NCBI GenBank assembly: GCA_027604705.1
Contig: JADHYV010000037.1
Span: 168,504 to 232,503 of the forward strand
Length of the DNA: 64,000 nt
Direction of reading: 5' to 3'
DNA from: Allomyces arbusculus
Taxonomy: Eukaryota > Blastocladiomycota > Blastocladiomycetes > Blastocladiales > Blastocladiaceae
Position numbers and translations under genes: made by a program
In this document: positions 1-10,977 of the stretch, in pieces
How positions within the stretch are numbered: the first letter of the stretch is position 1
Layout of the letters: each line of letters begins with the position of its first letter
The notes under the pieces: generated by a model
Told to the model about the DNA's origin: nothing
The model's database searches: none
What the model saw: only the letters and a program-made list of their open reading frames with translations

Positions 1-2905
1 GAGACGAGCGTGCCGAGCAAGACGAGCGGCCACAGCGACCACGTCGGCACCATTTCGAAAAACAAGTTGTGAATCATTTTGTGGACCGCGTTCTCTGTCG
101 CCGGGTCGGTACTTGACAGCGTGTCGACACCGAGACTCAGCAATTTCGCCCCCTGGCCAAGGTACGCGATCAGCGTGCACGGCACGACCACGGCCGAAAA
201 CGACAGCGTGATCGGTCGGCGCTTGAACGTGCCCAAGTCGGCGTAGAGGAATTCGAGGCCAGCGACGACGAGCAGGACCGTCGAGAGCATTGAGAGCGTG
301 CCGTCCCATCCGCGCAGGACCATGACGTGCACCATGCACAGCGGATTGAAGGCAAGAAGGATGCCCGGCATTTGGATCACGTTCCAAATGCCGATGACGG
401 CGAGCGCCGAGAACCAAATGACCATGACGACCGGGAAGATGGCGGTGATGCGGCCGAGACCAAAGCGCTGCACGTAGAAGAGCATGAGGAGCAGGACGCA
501 TGTAACGGGCACGCGCCATGAGTCGACGGGGATCGCGTGGAAGAGGTCGGGGTACTTGTCCTCGATGACGTGGAACCCTTCAACAGCGGCGAGAATGGAG
601 ATGGCGGGCGTGATTAGCTGTAGGGGCAGTTGAGGGTGGAGAGTGAGGTCAAGACGAGAGAATGCAGCGCGGTGCGAAAAATGATGGCATACCCCATCGC
701 CAAGCAAGAATGCGCACCCGCACAGCGCCAGCAAGAAAATCTTGCGATAGTGCCGCACGAGAAATGGCGGCGTCGAGTCGTCCTCGGCCGTCGGTACCAG
801 CGACAAGAGCGCCAGAATCCCGCCTTCGCCATTGTTTTCGGCCTTTAACACGACAAGACAGTACTTGACAATGCCGAGAATGATAGAGATCCAAACCATG
901 AGCGACAGGCAGCCGAGAATGTCGGTGACCGGGTCCGTCTGGTTCACGCCATCCTTGAAGACCGACTTCATGACGAACATGGGCGCCCTGTTGGTTGACA
1001 GCGTCAGACGAACGTATGGAGCGTGAGAGATGGGGGAAGGAAGGCACGTACGCCGCGACGTCGCCGTAGAGAATGCCGAGCGCCTTGAACGTGACGGCAA
1101 GCAACGTCTTGACGTCCATCCTACGACCAAAACGGTAAGCAGTCTCATCCCAAACACGCAGGTAAAAAACCGAACACCACACACTTATCCTGCACACGCG
1201 GCGCCGGCGGCATCATCAACGCCGCCCCCAACGACATCCGTCGCGCCGGTCGTCCCATGGGCGGCGGCGCCGTCACTCCGGGCTTTCCATCCGCACCCGG
1301 TCGTCTGAGACTCGACAGGTACGAGCTACTGCTGGCATTCGTCGTGGTCCTCGACATGCCCTCCTCCCCCATCCCCGACGGCGACGGTTTCATAAACCCA
1401 GACTTGCGCATCATGTTCCCAAGCAAGTGCGATGTGACCGAGGTCATGGCCGCAGTCCGGGGCCGAAGCCCGCCCGTATCCTCCATGTTGAGCGCTGCGT
1501 GCGCGCTGATCGTCGAGGACGGTGCCGTGCTGGAGCCCGATCCGGTCGTACCCAAGGTGCGTCGCGGCTCGCGGTCCGACGACGAGCGTGGCGGTAGTGC
1601 AGGTGCGGGGGCCATGGGGACCCAGGTCGGTTCGTGCACTTGAGGCGCCGGCGGGGTTGCCGTCGCGACGGCGAGGTCCGACGTGGCGCCCTGGACTGCA
1701 ATGGACGGGAGTACGGGCGCGCTCTCCATTCTGATCGCGTCGGCGCCATTGACCATAGTCGGTCCGCTGTTCGTGGACACACCGACGGCCAGGTTCTGCG
1801 GCGACCCTACGAGCGGGGACGCCGCGTCGTTGCCAGCGCGTACGGTGCCCGGGTTCGGGTCCGGTGGCCGCGGTGGCGGGTTCCAGCTCGTGTCAGGTCC
1901 GTTGTTGGGCGGGTCCGTGATGCTATTTCCGCGAGACGATGACGACGCGACCGACGGGACGGTCGGCAACCGATCCCTGGACTTGGCGAGTCCGGCCGCG
2001 GCCGTCCTCCACGCCTCGTCCGCGCTCCCTTCTTCGACAGGACTTTGCATCACCGACCCGCGGCGCGAGGCCGGTCTCGAAGCACTCGCGTCTCCGGGAC
2101 TGGACAGCGCCGACCCGCGGCGGGACCCGGGAGTCGACATACTCGTGTCCGTTGCCGCCGACCCCCTGCGCGACGCTGGTGTCGACGACGACACGCTCGG
2201 ACTGAGCCATAACGGTCCTGGCACCGTCGGCGACGCGGGACTGACCGGTAATGACCCCGGTAGCGGTATGTGTGCGAGCGACGCATTCGAGCCGGAATGC
2301 GCGAGCTCGCTGCGACTCGCGTGCGCGATAATCGTGATGGATTTCTTGCGCGTGAGAATGGCACCGCCCGCGAGCTGGATGTTCGTGGCGGACCCAAGCG
2401 GGAGAGGGAGCGGCGGTTCTTGTGCGAGCAGCATTGATGCAGCGCGGACCGAGCTGGCGTGCGGGTCTGGACCGGTGTCCTGCAGCGTGCCGAGCAATGG
2501 GGGCGGCGGAGACGTCGAGTCAACGGCACCGAATGATGGCGGGTCAGGCGACGGCGGCCGTGGGGCCGCTTGCAGGGCGGTCATGGACGTGGCTGCGAGT
2601 TTCCCGCGTAATCCAGGGCCGGCGTTCATGCCCGTCTCGAGCGATCCGGCGCGCGCGCGCCCGACTGGCGGTCCTGCTACAGCAGCGTCGTCGGTGATGA
2701 CTTGAAATGATGGCGTAACTCGTGCATGCAAGGCGTCGGCCCTCAACTGTGCAGCGCGGTGAAGCGCATTTTGCGGTGCTGGTGGCGGTATGGGTGGATT
2801 GGTATTGCCGAGCGCGCGCGAGCTGGAGCCGGTGGAGAGGTGCAGGGCTGGTATACTGGTGCTGGTCGCGACCGACTCGCCCGACGCGCGCTTCGACGAC
2901 GCCAT
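1..2905 (-). CDS. HAK/KUP-family potassium transporter, 3' end cut by window edge
   Basis: High-affinity K+ uptake carrier of the plasma membrane (K+/H+ symport in fungal HAKs). Exons on the minus strand are 2905-1185, 1120-1052, 987-693 and 617-1, giving 900 codons before the window ends. The core matches the family: GILYGDV, ENNGEGG, LLGDG joined to LITPAISILAAVEG across the third intron, YADLGTFKRRPI and YLGQGA, with hydrophobic segments between them. The signature that usually reads YGDxGTSPLY reads YGDVAAAPMF here. Before the first membrane segment lies an unusual 574-residue Ser/Pro/Ala-rich region, presumably cytoplasmic, with RRGS at about residues 246, 262 and 281 and RRMS at 555, which are consensus PKA sites. 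Introns are 64, 64 and 75 bp. The start at 2905 is the first ATG of a continuous open frame. The family call is firm; the exact start is less sure. Confidence 0.85.
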
Positions 2906-3217
2906 GATGATTGCAGCAAGTGGGCGTGTTTTTGGCGGTGGTGGGCAGCATACATCGCGCCCGTGGGAGGCCGCCTTTGATGGACGACACTTAGCTGCTG
3001 GTGATCACCGAAAGCAGTGTGCGCAGATCACAGCAAAAGCAAAGCAAGCGGCCGACGCGGTCACGCAGATTCCAACGCCTGTCAAAATCGCGAAGCAGTC
3101 ACATCGAGGGTCGGGGAGACACGCCGGAAAAAAGTTGCTGGAAAAAAGTTGCTGGAAAAAAAACTGCCATTACGAAGAAATATAATACTCTTTTCTCTCA
3201 ACCCTCTCCACCCACCA
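2906..3217. other. Spacer between AsnRS 3' end and HAK start
   Basis: This stretch should hold the HAK promoter and the AsnRS terminator. No gene is visible. It contains a short tandem repeat at 3126-3168, annotated separately. Confidence 0.5.
3126..3168. repeat. 14-bp tandem repeat, three units
   Basis: Two exact copies of GGAAAAAAGTTGCT (3126-3139, 3140-3153) are followed by a degenerate third copy. It lies directly downstream of the AsnRS stop, so it could sit in that gene's 3' UTR. Confidence 0.8.
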
Positions 3218-5006
3218 TCAATACCGGCACTCGCGGTAGTACCGCGGCACCGGCACCACGTCGCGCACGCTCTCGAGCCCCGTGACGTGCTTGACCAACC
3301 GATCAAACCCGAGCCCAAACCCACCATGCGGCGCCCCACCGTACCGCCGCAGGTCGAGGTACCACTGGTATGCCGTGACATTCAACCCACTGCACCGCAT
3401 CGCCGCCTCGAGCGCATCAGCATCGTGCTCGCGCAACGACCCACCCAGCAACTCGCCGAGATCCGGGACCAACAGGTCGTAATTGGCCACCGTTGTGAAA
3501 TCCCCCTTCAATTCCGGGTCCACGGGGACGCCAGCGGGCACCGTCGCGGGCACGCGGTCGACGAGCATGTAGAACGGTTTCAAGCCGCGCGGGTAGTGCG
3601 TGACATACACGGGCCGGCCGACCTGGTGCGCGAGGAACTTCTCGTGCTCGGCCTGTAAGTCGGCACCCCACCGGACGGGGTACTGCCACTTGGGCGCGCG
3701 CGGATGGGTCGCCAAGTACCGCACGGCCTCCGTGTACGTCATGACCGCATACTCGCCCGCGAGTTGCTCCACGCGGTGCATGGCCGCACGCACGTGTTCG
3801 GCGCTCATGGCCGCGTCCAATTTACGTGTGGGCGAGCCCGATGAGACCAGCTGCGGTGCGAGTTGCGCGAGCAGTTCCAAGTCGGCCGGGTTGACCTTGG
3901 TCACGGTGTCGCGCACTATGGCCGTCGTCACGTCGAGTAACGTGTCGAGGTTGTCGATGAACGTCATTTCCGCCTCGAGCATCGCGAATTCGGCGAGATG
4001 CCGCGTGCTCAGCGTCTTTTCGGCGCGAAACGACGGCGAGAAGGTATATACGCGCGGGTGCGCGTGTGCAAACATTTCCAGGTGCAGTTGACCCGAGACG
4101 GTCAGGTTCACACGCGGGGTGCCAAAATAGTCGGAGCAGGGGCCCTCGCGCGGCGTTGCCGAGTCGGCGGTGTCAGTCGGTGCCAGAATCTCAAACGTTT
4201 CGCCGGCACCCTCGCAGTCGGACGCGGTCAGGATCGGCGTGTGGATATGCAGGAACCCGTGGTGCGCAAAGTAGTTGTGCAGGCCGAAAAACAGGTCGTT
4301 GCGCACGCGTGCAGCCGCGGCAAACATGTTGGTCCGTGGGCGCAGGTGCGTGATTTCGCGCAGGAAATCGACACCGTGCCGCTTCTTTTGGAGCGGGTAC
4401 GACTGGAAGACCGAAGTGGAGCGAGGTCAGCTAGGGGCAAGCGGATCGTAATAGCAGAGAAATCAAAAATGGATACCGACCGCATCGCACGCGCCCACGA
4501 CGCGAACCTGCTCGGGCTTGGCGTGCAGCTCCACCGACTGCTTGAGCCCCGGCGGGCTCGGCTGCAGCGTGCCCGTGATGGTCAAGGCCGCACCCGTCTG
4601 CAATCTGGCACGATATCGTTGTGAGTTCACTTCAATCGCTTTTGATAAAATTTGGACAGCCTTCGCACCCCTTGACGGGCCCATCAACGACAATCTGCAG
4701 GTTCTGTGCGGTCGTGCCGTCGGACACTTGCACAAACGTGTGCTCCTTTTGCGCGCGCAACGTCTTGATCCAGCCGTGCACGACCACCTCGCTTTGCAAT
4801 GGCTGATCCAAGACTTGCGAAATGGTGGAGGGCAATTGCAGCGAGCCCGCCGACGCGGCAAACGGGGCGTGGTTGCGAATGGTCGCTGCTGCCGTGCTTT
4901 GGGATCGAGTACAGGTCTGTGATCTTGTCGTGCGCGAAGTTGGCGCCAAACCAAGGCCGCGCCGCGAAACTCGGCCCGCGAGCTGAAGGCTTGTCCTTAT
5001 CATCAT
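3218..5006 (-). CDS. Asparaginyl-tRNA synthetase, mitochondrial type
   Basis: Class II aminoacyl-tRNA synthetase charging tRNA-Asn. Exons are 5006-4669, 4604-4481 and 4402-3218 (introns 64 and 78 bp), 548 aa. The N-terminus (MMIRTSLQLAGRVSRRG) is basic and amphipathic like a mitochondrial targeting peptide. An OB-fold anticodon-binding domain follows (VVVHGWIKTLRAQKEHTF, then LQTGAALTITGTL across the first splice). The catalytic core shows HLRPRTN, TASDCEGAGE, the motif 2 FRAE, and motif 3 as GGFGLGFDRLVKH ending in RDVVPVPR. Choosing CCAG rather than TTGCAG as the acceptor of intron 1 keeps the frame and restores KG-LQTG. It is divergent from the TLDc-like gene. Confidence 0.93.
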
Positions 5007-5440
5007 CTTGAGACAAGTTGCCGGATTGTTGCAGAGAAAGGAGCGGGTCGTTGGACGGTTGCTGCTGGCGAATGGAGATGATGTTGAATGTCGTGAGTGT
5101 TGTTGAAAGAAGAATGAGCGAGGATAGCAGGAAATAGCGTGTCAAATGGCCTCATCGACGCGGCATATACCGCCGGGACTGACGCCTCGAGGAGTGACCG
5201 CGTTCGACTCGTACGCCGTCGTGGAGCCCATCCCAACGGCGCTACCACGGCCCGCCCGGCCTCGCGTGACTGGCCGCATTGCGCGCGCGCTGCCGGATCT
5301 AACGCACGACGCTCGCCCAACCTCGCGGCAAGGCCAGACGCCGGCGCACTGCACGGTTCAGAACCAACTGCACCTCACAGGAAGCCTATTCAACAAACGC
5401 CCGCTCCAATTCGACGTTAACTCGATCCATTTACAACACC
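5007..5440. promoter_or_regulatory. Divergent promoter region, AsnRS / TLDc-like gene
   Basis: A 434-bp interval between two divergently transcribed start codons. It must carry both promoters. No recognisable motif or other gene is visible. Confidence 0.4.
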
Positions 5441-8261
5441 ATGGGCAACCGCGCGTCGCTCGCGCTGGCCATGGGCGCCAACGCCAGCGCCTGGGCCTTC
5501 TCGTCGTCGTCGTCATCCTCGGCGTCAGGCCAGTACGCGCGCCTAATTCGATCGCTCGAGGCCGAATGGGCGCCGCAGGACCTTGACCAGCTGCGCAAGC
5601 ACTTTCTCCACCTCGTCATTGGCGGCTCCACCACGGCAATAACGCCGCCGCTCGAGGGCGACCTCGTATACGGCCGCCGCGGCAGTATCCTCAACCACGC
5701 AACCGTTTCGAGGCAAGCGTTCCTCGTACGTTTTCTTCTCCACACGAACAAACGAGCGGCACCGTGCTTTTCCTGGCTGACCTTACTCGCAAGACTCATT
5801 GACGCTTGCTTTTTCTTCCCTTTCGCGGTCGGCCTCTTGAACCCGCACCGGTCCCCGTTTCTAAATTCCTGGAATGCACGTTGCATTGGCCGTCATGTGG
5901 CGCCGCACGTAGAGATTTCTCGCCGACGTGCCGGAAGATCTCACGCTGTTCCTCTTCGCCAGCATCTCGTCGATTTTCCCGACCAGCAGCTCGTCGGGTC
6001 CACCCGAGCGCCGTGCATCGTCAGCGTCCCCGTCCGGGAGCGAACACGGCTCCAGCAGCGCCAACGGTCGCGCCGGGGCCGGCTCGCCGACCAAAACCAT
6101 CTCGCTCCGCCCGACACGCGCGCGTCCAACACTCGAACCTGTCTACCGCGCCGCACGCCGATCTGCCGGGGCCTCTTCGTCCTCGTCGTCGTCGCGGTCA
6201 CGCAACCGCGCCACGTCGTTGCCGACGTCCGACACGCCCGCAGGCCCGCCCGTCATCACCTACCCGGCGTTTCTCGCGTTCCTGACCCAGTTCCTGCACC
6301 GCGTGAGCTTAACCGACTGGGGCGCGCCGCGGCTCGCACCTCCAACGCTGTTTGTCAAGACGACACGCTTGTTTTTCGCACAGCAGGGGCTCGGTGCCGT
6401 GGCCGTGACCGCGAATGACGCAACCGCCTTCTTTTTACCGGATCGGCGGCGGTCGACGGGGTCTGCCGCGGCGGGGGCAACTGAAGTCACGGCGACGGGC
6501 GGGTCGAATCTGGTCTCGACCGAGGAAGTGTTCAATATCCTGCTCGGCACGCTGTGGATGTGGGCCGCGGTCACGACTCCGGCAGCATCACCGCACGCAT
6601 CGGCGCCCACACCGCCACCCGTCCCACCAAACGTGCCGTCGACGTTACGTTCGCCGCTCCCCGGTGGCCCTGCCCCGCTCGCGAATAGCACCCGCACGAC
6701 CAGTATCGTTGCCGGCAGCTCCGTCCGCGCCGCGTCGATTCTATCTGACGGGTTCGGCGGCGGCGGTGGGTACGCGTCGGCCTCGGATATGGCCGCGTGG
6801 CGAAGTTCCACGCTCGCGTCGCACGAAATCGAGACGCGCACGATGCGCGCGCCTTACGATCGGGACCGGTCGTCGTTACGCCCACTACGGTCAATTTCAT
6901 TTGACGGTGGGTCGTCGAACGTGATTCTCGACGAGTCCGTATCGTGGGTTGATAGCGACCAGGCGGCGACCGCCACAGTGGGCGGGCCGAGCGTGCTCAC
7001 GGAGGAGATCGAGGAGAGTAGTGTCTCGGACCAAATGACGACTGCGTCGACGGCATTGCCGGTCTCGCCGACGACGGGCGGTGGGACTGGTGGGGGCGGC
7101 GGCGGTGGGGCGACCCAGTCGGTCGCCGAGTCGTCGGACGCGCATTCGCGACGGAGTTTGCGCGCCGCGAGTTTGACGAGTACGACAGCGGTTTACCATA
7201 TGCGGATTGACCCCGAGGACGCCGTGTCGCATTTCTCGGCCCGCCCGCAGCCGAACGCGACCGATCGATGGTCCGTGCGCACATCGCTGACGGCACCAAC
7301 CGCACCGCGCGCGACGTTGCCGCCGCCCGTGGTCATGGCGGGGAGCATGGTCACTGCGGCAGCGACGGGCGGGGCAAACGCACCGACGAATATTCCCATG
7401 TTCCGGCTCGTCGAGCCGCACGCAATCCGCGACTTGGCCAACCGGATTCTGCACCTCGCAGGGAAACCTGCATCTGACCCGACGATGACGACGACGACGA
7501 CGACGACGAGCGACACGGGATTGAGATCCTCATCCCCACCCTCCCCATCGCGGCCGCACGCGACCATGAGCACCGTGACCGCGATTCTCGCGCGGTCCCT
7601 GCCGTACCTCTACACGTGCTCGTTCTACCCGTTCCTGCGCGCGAGGTTCGTGGCGGCCGCCACCGGTACCAATGCCCCGCCATCGCCCACCACCACCACA
7701 TCCCCGTCTCCATCCCCGCTCCTGCAATCGCGGCCGGACGTGCACTTTCTCCTGCACGCGGCCTTCCCCTCCTGGCCCACCGCATTCCTCGCCTTCCGCG
7801 CCGCCGTGCACGGCTTCTCCGTATCTAAACTCACGGCCGCGACGCGCGGTGCTGTCGCGACCATTGTCCTACTCACCGTCGCCATGCCCGTCCCGGGAGT
7901 CACCGACCCGGACACTCTCGTTGTCGCCATCCATTCCGCGGCCAATGGCGCACGAACGGCCATGATCGCTGCGCCGCCGGGGTACTTCCAGGTACACCAT
8001 GTCCCGGCCAATACGGAGGATTCGTTGTTGAGTGTGGCCGGGTGGGTCCACGCGCATTTGTCGTTGCAGCAGGTTGCGCTGACATTGCCGCAGGCCGGGA
8101 GTGGGGTTGCGGGGTGGGATTTGCCATTTGACGCGGCGAGGACGGGGGCTGCGGTCACGTTGCCGGTGCTGGATGTGGAGGTGTTGGTCGTGGAAGGAGG
8201 CGAGGTGCCGCTAGGGGCGGTGCGGTTGCAGGCGACGATTGTGGCGGGCGGACCGGGGTGA
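5441..8261 (+). CDS. TLDc-domain-like protein with N-myristoylation signal
   Basis: Exons 5441-5725 and 5913-8261 around a 187-bp intron (phase 0, donor GTACGT), 877 codons. The protein begins MGNRAS, which fits the MGxxxS myristoylation consensus. About 90 residues of helical sequence follow, then a helical segment starting PEDLTLFLF, a long Ser/Thr/Pro/Gly-rich linker, and a C-terminal region from about residue 710. That region keeps weak TLDc features: VHGFSVSKL corresponds to the usual LHGxSFxxL, and VLDVEVLVV to the closing FDxxEVWxV strand. MEAK7 and fungal Rtc5 share this plan of myristoylated N-terminus plus C-terminal TLDc, and TLDc proteins regulate the V-ATPase. The linker contains a (GAC)n run near 7485. 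The assignment is by pattern only, because the domain is strongly diverged. Confidence 0.55.
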
Positions 8262-9359
8262 TGTGATGAGGGGGTAAGGAGGGGTGGAATGATTGATTGA
8301 AAAGCCGTCATTTTTGCGTGGATGTTTTTGGGTTGGTTTGGTTGCGCGTGGTCACACTCTGGCAATGGATCATGATGCTGTCTCGGGAGGCAGGTATGCT
8401 ATTGATGTCGGCCGTACGAGTTGGGCACGACATGAAAAACAGGCTCAGCATGAATCAATCCCAGCGTTCATCATCGGCGACCGAGCAACGACAGTGAAGC
8501 GCCCAGTTGTGCCCAGTTGTGCGTGCACGGTCGTCCAGGCCTCGTGTTTGCTAAATATACGGGCCGCAACGGAGCGGCTTGCGGGGGAGCCGACCGCCGC
8601 CTACAGAAGGCTGGCCGCCCCTGCAAGTTGGGTCGGGAAATCTTCTCCAAACCTCCCTTTCAACACTCCCTCCGTCCTGTCCTTGTTGGCCACTGCAACG
8701 TCGCGGTCCAGAGCGCGCCCTTGACTCGCGAGGCCATGGCAGACCCTGGCTAAACCACAGGTGGGGTTTTTGAGAAGACGTTTACAGCGCCAGCAAGGAC
8801 GGGACATATGACAGCGATCAGGGCAAACAGCGAAGAGACGAGTCACACGTAGCAGGAAAATGATGTCCACGATCCACTAACAGCCGCGAGCTGCAATGGC
8901 CTAGCACCTCTTGCAGATGTCGCGCCGCCATGATAAAATTGCACTGCTTGATCCCGCGCATTACCAAGGTGGTCACCGCCATCATGGTCGCTTTGACGCC
9001 ACCGCGAGTATCCGACACAAGGGCTAAAATTGCAGCAGTGCTCCTGACCCTTTTCGTCTCCGGTTTCTTGGCCACCTCAGGCGCCTGGCGCACAAGGTCG
9101 TGTCGCGCGAGATACGACGTGAGCGGCGGCCACAAACACGCCTGGTGAGATGAAAATGGGGTCCAGCCACACAGGCACAATAGCTGTTAGACAATGGCGC
9201 TTAGGCACAAATCGCCAATCAGAACGAGCATGTGGACGCTGAATCAAACGAAATCTATGTACTCTGTTGAGCACCACAAATCCGTGCAATTTTGTTTTTT
9301 GATGCGCATGACCTGTGCACTCCAATTGCCCTGGGCGAAAGTAAGAAAATGAAACGACC

Positions 9360-9735
9360 ATAATGCCGTTCAGGCTTTCGGCGTGATGGGCTACTGGCCC
9401 AATGGTGGGTGAGACAACTATGCTCCCCAAAGCCGAACATGTCCCATTTTGATTAAGACTGTCACGAAGGTGATAAAGAATGGCGTGGACTTGTCATACA
9501 ATTGTGCGAAGCTGTGCAGCCTCAATTGGCACGAAATGGGCCTTGAACGCCTCACACGTCTCCCACAACTGATCCATCGCCTCATCATCTCCAGCTGCGC
9601 TTTTCAAAATGAGCACCAATAGACGAAGCGCTAAGAAGCGGACAACACAAGAACCAAGCCAGAGGGTCTGATGGCAGCGTGGGGAGGGAGTTTGAACAAT
9701 CCTTCGCACCCCCAGTCCGACCAGTAGGGAGTCAT
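9360..9735 (-). mobile_element. MITE-like dispersed repeat, partial copy
   Basis: Interior plus one terminal inverted repeat of the family seen nearly complete at 27353-27960. Shared landmarks are the interior phrase ending ATGAGCACCAA near 9613 and the terminal part running from GGGTCTGATGGCAGC to CCCCCAGTCCGACCAG (9667-9725). The reverse complement of that terminal part matches 10190-10280 and 27425-27515. The opposite terminus is not visible. Confidence 0.6.
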
Positions 9736-10104
9736 GGCATGAGATGGTGGCAGAGTTTTTGGGGTTGTCCTGACATGGGAACACGCGCTGTCGCCCCCTG
9801 AGCTCATTACTTTCTTCTCATGCTGGACCATGGATGATGTTTGTCCTGCCTGCACAATGGTCATCCGACCAGTATTCTTACCAGCATCACCTTCCTCGCC
9901 TCCAAATCAAAAGGCTCAATTTGTCAGGTCTGTCACTAGTTGCTTGCCCTTTTCTCCAAACCGAACGCACAAGTGTGCAAGAAACATTTTCCGGATTTCT
10001 CTTTAGTCACGTTTATTGGATCAATAAATTTGCCGTGAATTTGTTTGGTGAACAGCAGCATGGTCATGAGGAATGGACAATGTATGAGAAACAACATAAA
10101 GAGC

Positions 10105-10620
10105 CTGGGAGGCGTGGGCGCGTTTACCCCTGCAGCATCTGTTAAATTTATCATCATATTTACAAACCTCACCCTCCCAGTACTCTCTTTCCACTTCCTG
10201 CTGGTCGGATTAGGGGGTGAAGGATGTGGAATTACCCCCCCCCCCCCCTCTCACTCTGCCATCCGACACTTTGTCACTTGCTTGGTTCTGGAATTGTGAG
10301 GGCCTTGGTGCTTGGGGTCAATCGTGCTTTACCTGGCCTGGTCTTGCTTATTGCGGAAAGTCGAACTGGGGATGATAAGTAAATGACCCAGCTGTGGGAG
10401 ACATGTGTTCCCCAGAGCCAAAACTGGAGTCACATTCAGGCTGTCGGGGTGGTGGGTTCAAAATGGCATGGAATCGGCTCACAATAAATAATCGTGGAAA
10501 GATGAGCAGCCTCCATTGGTGGCACTCCCTTGTCTCCCACTGCTGAACCATAGCCTTGTCATTTCCAGCTGCGCTCTTCACAATGAGCACCAACATCAAG
10601 GCCAAGTATCAAAGCGAAGC
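10105..10620 (+). mobile_element. MITE-like dispersed repeat, copy lacking right terminus
   Basis: Similar to 27353-27830 from the leader (GAGCCTGGGAGGCGTGGGCG) through CTGCAGCATCTGTTA, ATCATCATATTTACAAACC, CTGGTCGGATTAGGGGG and GCCATCCGACACTTTGTCAC, to an interior ending ATGAGCACCAACATC. The right inverted terminus present at 27885 is missing. It holds a long C homopolymer. Confidence 0.6.
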
Positions 10621-10977
10621 GCGGCATAGTTATAGCAGATGGCACGGGGGAATACGCGGCGTTGCCTTATATTGTTGTACTGGTGTATGGTCCTCAACAG
10701 AAATAATGCATTTTCGTTTAATGTCTTGGCGATTTGTGCGAAACGGCATTTGCCCGGTCGCTATTGTGCCAGTTTAACAGGGCATTTCTAGAGACATCCC
10801 AGCAATTTCGATCAACAATTCACTCCCACTCCCTCTTCCGCACTTCTGATTGTAGAAATGGGGCACTGGGTATTCGTGAGCTTCAATGCCAAAAAAGAGG
10901 TCAAAACTCTCTGTTGACATGATCTACACATCGAGCAAGGGAAAAAGGGAGCCTATACTCCACCGTAACTGGCGTCT

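Larger units (their letters stand above)
8262..10977. other. Convergent repeat-bearing spacer without convincing genes
   Basis: A 2.7-kb stretch between the 3' ends of the TLDc-like and Cch1 genes. It is less GC-rich than the flanking genes, has only short random open frames, and contains members of a dispersed repeat family (9360-9735 and 10105-10620) plus a poly-C tract near 10230. Confidence 0.7.

Noticed and set aside
1683-2705. Plus-strand open frame of 340 codons opposite the HAK N-terminus
   Set aside because: Antisense shadow of a GC-rich, low-complexity coding exon; no domain and no splice logic.
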